DNA from: Nocardia brasiliensis IFM 10847
GTDB lineage: Bacteria; Actinomycetota; Actinomycetes; Mycobacteriales; Mycobacteriaceae
Reading direction: 5' to 3'
Assembly (NCBI RefSeq): GCF_000710915.1
Contig: NZ_BAUA01000179.1
Span: forward strand, 1-45,878
Length of the DNA: 45,878 bases
Below the pieces are notes generated by a model, which saw only the letters and a program-made list of their open reading frames with translations, did no database searches and had not been told where the DNA came from. Shown here piece by piece: positions 42,762-45,878 of this stretch. A program made the translations under genes and the position numbers. Numbering within the stretch: the first letter of the stretch is position 1; every line of letters starts with the position of its first letter.

Positions 42762-43793
42762 TCAGCGCGGCAGACCCATGCCCTCGGCCAGCAGTGGCCA
42801 GGAATTGTGCAGGGCCTCTTCCCAATACGGCCAGTAGTGCGTGCCGACCGGATTGAACTGGTAGGTGGCCGGAATCTGCAGCGAGTCCAGGCGGTTCTTC
42901 AGGTTTGCCGTGCAGCCGTTGACGGCGGCCTCGATGATCACCCCGAGGCCGAGGTTCACCGCGCCCGTCGGGCCCGGTGCGTTGCCCAGGTAATAGTCGA
43001 CGTCCTCCAGCACCGGGACGCCGCTGCCGCTGGAGATGTAAAGCAGTGTGCCGCGCAGCTTTTCGGCATTGAGCACCGGATCGTTCGCGGCCCACAGCGG
43101 GCTGTCGGCGGGGCCGTACATGTTGTCGGTGCTACCGCCGGACCACGTCTCGACCGCGAATTTCACGAACTGCCTGCCCGCGGGATCGGCCATCTGTGCG
43201 CATCCGCTGTAGGCGGCGACCGTTTTCCAGAGACCCGGTTTGGCCTCGGCCAGTTGCAACACCGAGGTGCCGGAGGTCGACAGGCCGGTCAACGCGTTGC
43301 GGCCGGTGGACTGCAAGGCCTTGTCCAGCAGCGGCGGGAGTTCCTCGGTGAAGAACGTCCGCCACTTGTTGAGTCCGAGCACCGGATCGCGCTGCCGCCA
43401 GTCGGTGTAGTAACTCGCGCGGCCGCCGATCGGCTGGATCACGTTGACCGGCTTGTCGGCCAGCCACTCGAGTGCCTTGGTCTGGGCCTGCCAGCTGGCC
43501 GTGCCCTCGCCGCCGTCCAGGCCGTTGAGCATGTAGAGGTTCGGCGCGGGTACCGACTCGTCCGCCGGACGTTGCACATCGATCGCGACCTCGGTGTCCA
43601 TCGCCGCCGAGTACACCTTCAGGTGCCACAACCGCCCCTCTTTCGTGAGGGTGGTGATGGCCGACGCCCGCTGCGGTTCGGCCGAGGCGGTCCCACCGAG
43701 CACGCTCGCCGACAGCATCGCCGCGAGTGCCACGACGGTGATACGCACCGCGACCCCGGCCCGCGACGATCGTCTCTTCAGTCGAACATGCAT
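42762..43793 (-). CDS. Mycolyltransferase, antigen 85-like
   Basis: 343 residues. Signal peptide 1-38 (hydrophobic 'VRITVVALAAMLSASVLGGT', cleavage at ASA-EP). Alpha/beta-hydrolase esterase D/Ag85 fold: 'NLYMLNGLDGGEGTASWQAQ', 'VNVIQPIGGRASYYTDWRQR', 'NKWRTFFTEELPPLLDKALQ' and 'NALTGLSTSGTSVLQLA' with the nucleophile Ser174 in the GLSMSG-like motif. Late 'NPVGTHYWPYWEEALHNSWP' supplies the catalytic His. It should transfer mycolic acids to trehalose and arabinogalactan in the cell envelope, and is the best genus-level marker in the window. ATG 43793; the frame open to 43937 is not coding-like. Converges with the UvrA-like gene. Confidence 0.92.
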   Translation of the reverse strand: MHVRLKRRSSRAGVAVRITVVALAAMLSASVLGGTASAEPQRASAITTLTKEGRLWHLKVYSAAMDTEVAIDVQRPADESVPAPNLYMLNGLDGGEGTASWQAQTKALEWLADKPVNVIQPIGGRASYYTDWRQRDPVLGLNKWRTFFTEELPPLLDKALQSTGRNALTGLSTSGTSVLQLAEAKPGLWKTVAAYSGCAQMADPAGRQFVKFAVETWSGGSTDNMYGPADSPLWAANDPVLNAEKLRGTLLYISSGSGVPVLEDVDYYLGNAPGPTGAVNLGLGVIIEAAVNGCTANLKNRLDSLQIPATYQFNPVGTHYWPYWEEALHNSWPLLAEGMGLPR

Positions 43794-44492
43794 CTGTTTG
43801 CGTACTCCCTCTGCTTGCGGTGCGCCGAGCGGACCCACGGTTGTCCGACCGGTTATGTCTGTCCCCCCGGGAAAACTGTTACACGGCAGCGTCGTTCGGC
43901 TACGCGGGCATCCGGCTGCCGGTGCTCGATCCGACACCGGTCTGCGGTGGGTGGCATCGCCGAATAAACACTATTTATGCCGGCTACATCGAATGAAGCT
44001 GCTGCTTATTATTTCGAGTAAAGAGTTGGGATGCTCGTCTCGACCATGCGGTCGGAGGCAGTTCCAACTTGTCTTGCAATAAATCTCATGAACTCCTAAC
44101 AATGCCCCTATCGCATATGTGGCATGGGTCACCGATCGGCGTGAGTTCGCTTGTGCCGCAAACGGCAAGCAATGGGCGATCGGACTACTTGTTCAGATTG
44201 TCGATTATTGTTCACCGCCGGTATACGGTGCAAGCCCCATGGTGTCCGCGATGCAATCCTTCGATACCGACCGCGCGGTAGCCTTGGATTAGAGCTACTT
44301 GGCAGCAACTTTCATGTGAAAACCTCGATCGGGAGTGGGAGGGTGCGGTTCATGATAAAAATCCGGCGAGCGATCGTCGGCCATGCTGTCGACGTCGGGA
44401 AATCTGACATGTCGCGAACTGGTCAAGCGACCAATCGTGACAGCAGCCGCTGAGCAAGCTGCTGGACAAAGAAATGTGCAGGGGAGATCGAA
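43794..44492. other. Lower-GC region between mycolyltransferase and NRPS starts
   Basis: About 700 bases with no convincing gene and visibly more A and T than either side, especially 43960-44220. It should contain divergent promoters for the mycolyltransferase (leftward) and the NRPS (rightward). Visible elements are a candidate promoter at 44198-44227, the palindrome GACATGTC near 44407-44414, and the inverted repeat TGGTC-AAGC-GACCA (44421-44434). No mbtH-like or regulator gene is present. Confidence 0.5.
44198..44227 (+). promoter_or_regulatory. Candidate NRPS promoter
   Basis: TTGTCG at 44198-44203, an 18-base spacer and TATACG at 44222-44227. Start of transcription would fall near 44234, leaving about 260 bases of leader before the GTG at 44493. 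Nothing confirms this over other A/T-rich sites in the region. Confidence 0.3.
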
Positions 44493-45878
44493 GTGCGGGA
44501 TAGCGCGTCCGTAGCGGCTGGGCCGACGCGGGAACCGGGTCGTGCGCGACGGGCGCGGGCGCCGCGGTCCGGGGGTGCCACGCTGCCGCGATTGCTGGCG
44601 GTTGCGGTGGAAGCCGATCCGGACGGGACCGCGGTCGCGTTCCGGGGCACCGCGTTGCGCTACCGCGAGCTGGACGATCTGTCGTCGCGCTTGGCGCGCC
44701 TGCTGATCGGGCGGGGGATCGGCGCCGGGGATATGGTCGCGGTCGCGATCGAATCCTCGGTCGAGGCGGTGCTCGTGATGTGGGCGGTGGCGAAGACCGG
44801 CGCGGGCTTTCTCGTGCTCGACCCGCACGAGTCCGAGCGGTTGGTGACGGCCGCGAGGCCGGTGATCGGCTGTACGGCGGCGCAGACCTTCGTGAATACG
44901 CCTTCCGGGCTCGAATGGCTGGTGGTCGATGACCCCGGTGTACGGCGCGAACTCGCCCAGTTGTCCAGTGAGCCGGTGACTTACGCGGATCGGCTGCGCC
45001 CCGTGAAAGGTGCGGACATCGCCTATCTGTCCGGATCGTGCACTGCGGGCAGCGAAGTCGTGCCCGTGACGCAGGCCGAGGTGGCGGCGATCGGACCGCT
45101 CCTCGAGCGCGGACAGATGCCGGGCCAACTCGGCGTCTTCTTCGGTACCGTCTTCCCGCGCACGGCCTATCCGAGCCCGGACAAAACGTTGGCCACCTTG
45201 TTCGACGAGGTGGTCCGGGCGTCCCCGGACGCCACCGCGGTGACCTGCGGTCCCGTGGCACTGACCTATCGCGAGCTCGACGTCCGGTCGAACAGGTTGG
45301 CGCGCAGGCTGATCGCGCGCGGGATCGGCCCGGAGCAGGTGGTGGCGGTGGCACTGCCGCGCTCGGCGGATCTGGTGGTCGCACTCCTGGCGATCATCAA
45401 GGCGGGCGGCGGCTATCTGCCGATCGATCCGGCCTATCCGGCCGAGCGGATCGCCTATCTGCTGGCCGACGCCGCACCGGCGTGCGTGCTCACCCGGGCC
45501 GGAATCACGCTGCCCGGCACGACACCCACGATCGATGTGGGCCGGGTGGTCGACCTCAACGGAGCACCGATCGATGACGACGAGCGGGTGCTGGCCTTGC
45601 GCCCGGAGAACCTCGCGTATGTGATCTACACCTCCGGATCCACGGGGCGGCCCAAAGGCGTGCAGGTCCCGCATCGCAACGTGCTCGCGTTGTTCGCGAA
45701 CACCAGGGCGCAGTTCGGCTTCGACCAGCGGGACGTGTGGACGATGTTCCACTCGTACGCCTTCGACTTCGCGGTCTGGGAGCTGTGGGGGCCGTTGCTG
45801 CACGGCGGCAGGTTGGTGGTCGTGGACTACGAAACCTCCCGCGCCCCTGGCCAATTCCTGGAAATGCTGCGTTCGGAG
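44493..45878 (+). CDS. Non-ribosomal peptide synthetase, N-terminal part (runs off the right edge)
   Basis: 462 codons, open to the end of the window. GTG 44493 follows AGGGGAG at 6 bases. After an Arg-rich start (1-28), residues about 30-205 resemble the first half of an adenylation domain ('LPRLLAVAVEADPDGTAVAF', 'YRELDDLSSRLARLLIGRGI'), but the A3 loop is degenerate ('AYLSGSCTAGSEVVPVTQAE') and the segment ends before A4 to A10. An intact A domain begins near 233 ('LATLFDEVVRASPDATAVTC'), with A3 'IYTSGSTGRPKG' near 377 and A4 'FHSYAFDFAVWELWG'. The DF-x-x-W pattern at the first specificity positions resembles Thr-activating domains. No condensation domain precedes it, so this is probably a loading module. 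Product unknown. Confidence 0.9.
   Translation, partial: MRDSASVAAGPTREPGRARRARAPRSGGATLPRLLAVAVEADPDGTAVAFRGTALRYRELDDLSSRLARLLIGRGIGAGDMVAVAIESSVEAVLVMWAVAKTGAGFLVLDPHESERLVTAARPVIGCTAAQTFVNTPSGLEWLVVDDPGVRRELAQLSSEPVTYADRLRPVKGADIAYLSGSCTAGSEVVPVTQAEVAAIGPLLERGQMPGQLGVFFGTVFPRTAYPSPDKTLATLFDEVVRASPDATAVTCGPVALTYRELDVRSNRLARRLIARGIGPEQVVAVALPRSADLVVALLAIIKAGGGYLPIDPAYPAERIAYLLADAAPACVLTRAGITLPGTTPTIDVGRVVDLNGAPIDDDERVLALRPENLAYVIYTSGSTGRPKGVQVPHRNVLALFANTRAQFGFDQRDVWTMFHSYAFDFAVWELWGPLLHGGRLVVVDYETSRAPGQFLEMLRSE

Noticed and set aside
44407..44434. GACATGTC and TGGTC-AAGC-GACCA as NRPS operators
   Set aside because: Both repeats are short (8 bp and 5-bp arms), lie far from the candidate promoter and have no linked regulator, so chance is a sufficient explanation.
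43794..44492. Horizontal acquisition or mobile element in the lower-GC region before the NRPS
   Set aside because: No transposase, integrase, terminal repeats or target duplication is visible; A/T-rich divergent promoter regions explain the composition.

Overview
The window is chromosomal DNA from a GC-rich, mycolic-acid-bearing actinobacterium, most probably Nocardia or a close relative. The evidence is strongly G/C-biased third codon positions, many GTG starts, an antigen-85-like mycolyltransferase (42762-43793), an L,D-transpeptidase, several Rpf/SLT-type muralytic proteins, DUF4254 and DUF1304 proteins, and several promoters whose -10 box sits so close to the start codon that the mRNA would be leaderless. 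I see no rRNA, tRNA, CRISPR array, insertion sequence, integrase or phage gene. The genus is an inference from gene content.

Layout. 1-4000: PPOX/F420-type oxidoreductase, DUF72 protein, a 51-residue protein, a DUF4254 protein and an exported GH43-like protein. 3887-4917 is a gene-poor, lower-GC kilobase with one perfect hairpin. 4900-9320: Ala-rich protein, secreted GH1 glycosidase, DUF1304 membrane protein, L,D-transpeptidase with a clear terminator, and a TerD-AIM24 fusion. 9400-16900: amidohydrolase-TetR operon driven from a promoter with a palindrome in its spacer, exported carboxylesterase, crotonase, RsbA-like MEDS/ATPase protein, a second TetR with a 16-bp palindromic operator, and a small lipoprotein. 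17000-24000: cytochrome P450, SLT-like protein, G1 (glutamic) protease, Nudix, NlpC/P60, a second TerD protein, nitrilase and an S1 protease. 24000-31400: a minus-strand run TetR > M3 peptidase > GNAT > alpha/beta hydrolase, a divergent frameshifted alpha/beta hydrolase, and a KhtT/KhtU-like K+/H+ antiporter pair. 31400-36000: NTF2-like protein, YfhO-like polytopic membrane protein and a lytic transglycosylase with a very long Pro/Thr/Ala tail. 36300-39200: GH20 hexosaminidase plus a secreted HExxHxxGxxH metalloprotease. 39300-42650: AraC-VOC-UvrA-like cassette. 42762-43793: mycolyltransferase. 44493 to the right edge: the start of an NRPS.

Functionally the window is dominated by exported hydrolases and cell-wall remodelling enzymes, punctuated by small regulator-enzyme modules. 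Three pieces deserve most attention. The AraC-VOC-UvrA cassette looks like a DNA-damaging-drug tolerance module; its UvrA lacks the space for a UvrB-binding domain and has lost half of zinc module I. The NRPS begins with a degenerate, truncated adenylation-like segment before its first intact A domain. Three TetR genes are each associated with a perfect palindrome in or next to a promoter, and two of these palindromes share the same 11-base core. One gene (28736-29696) carries a clear single-base frameshift in a T run. All functional calls come from reading motifs by eye; no database search was run.
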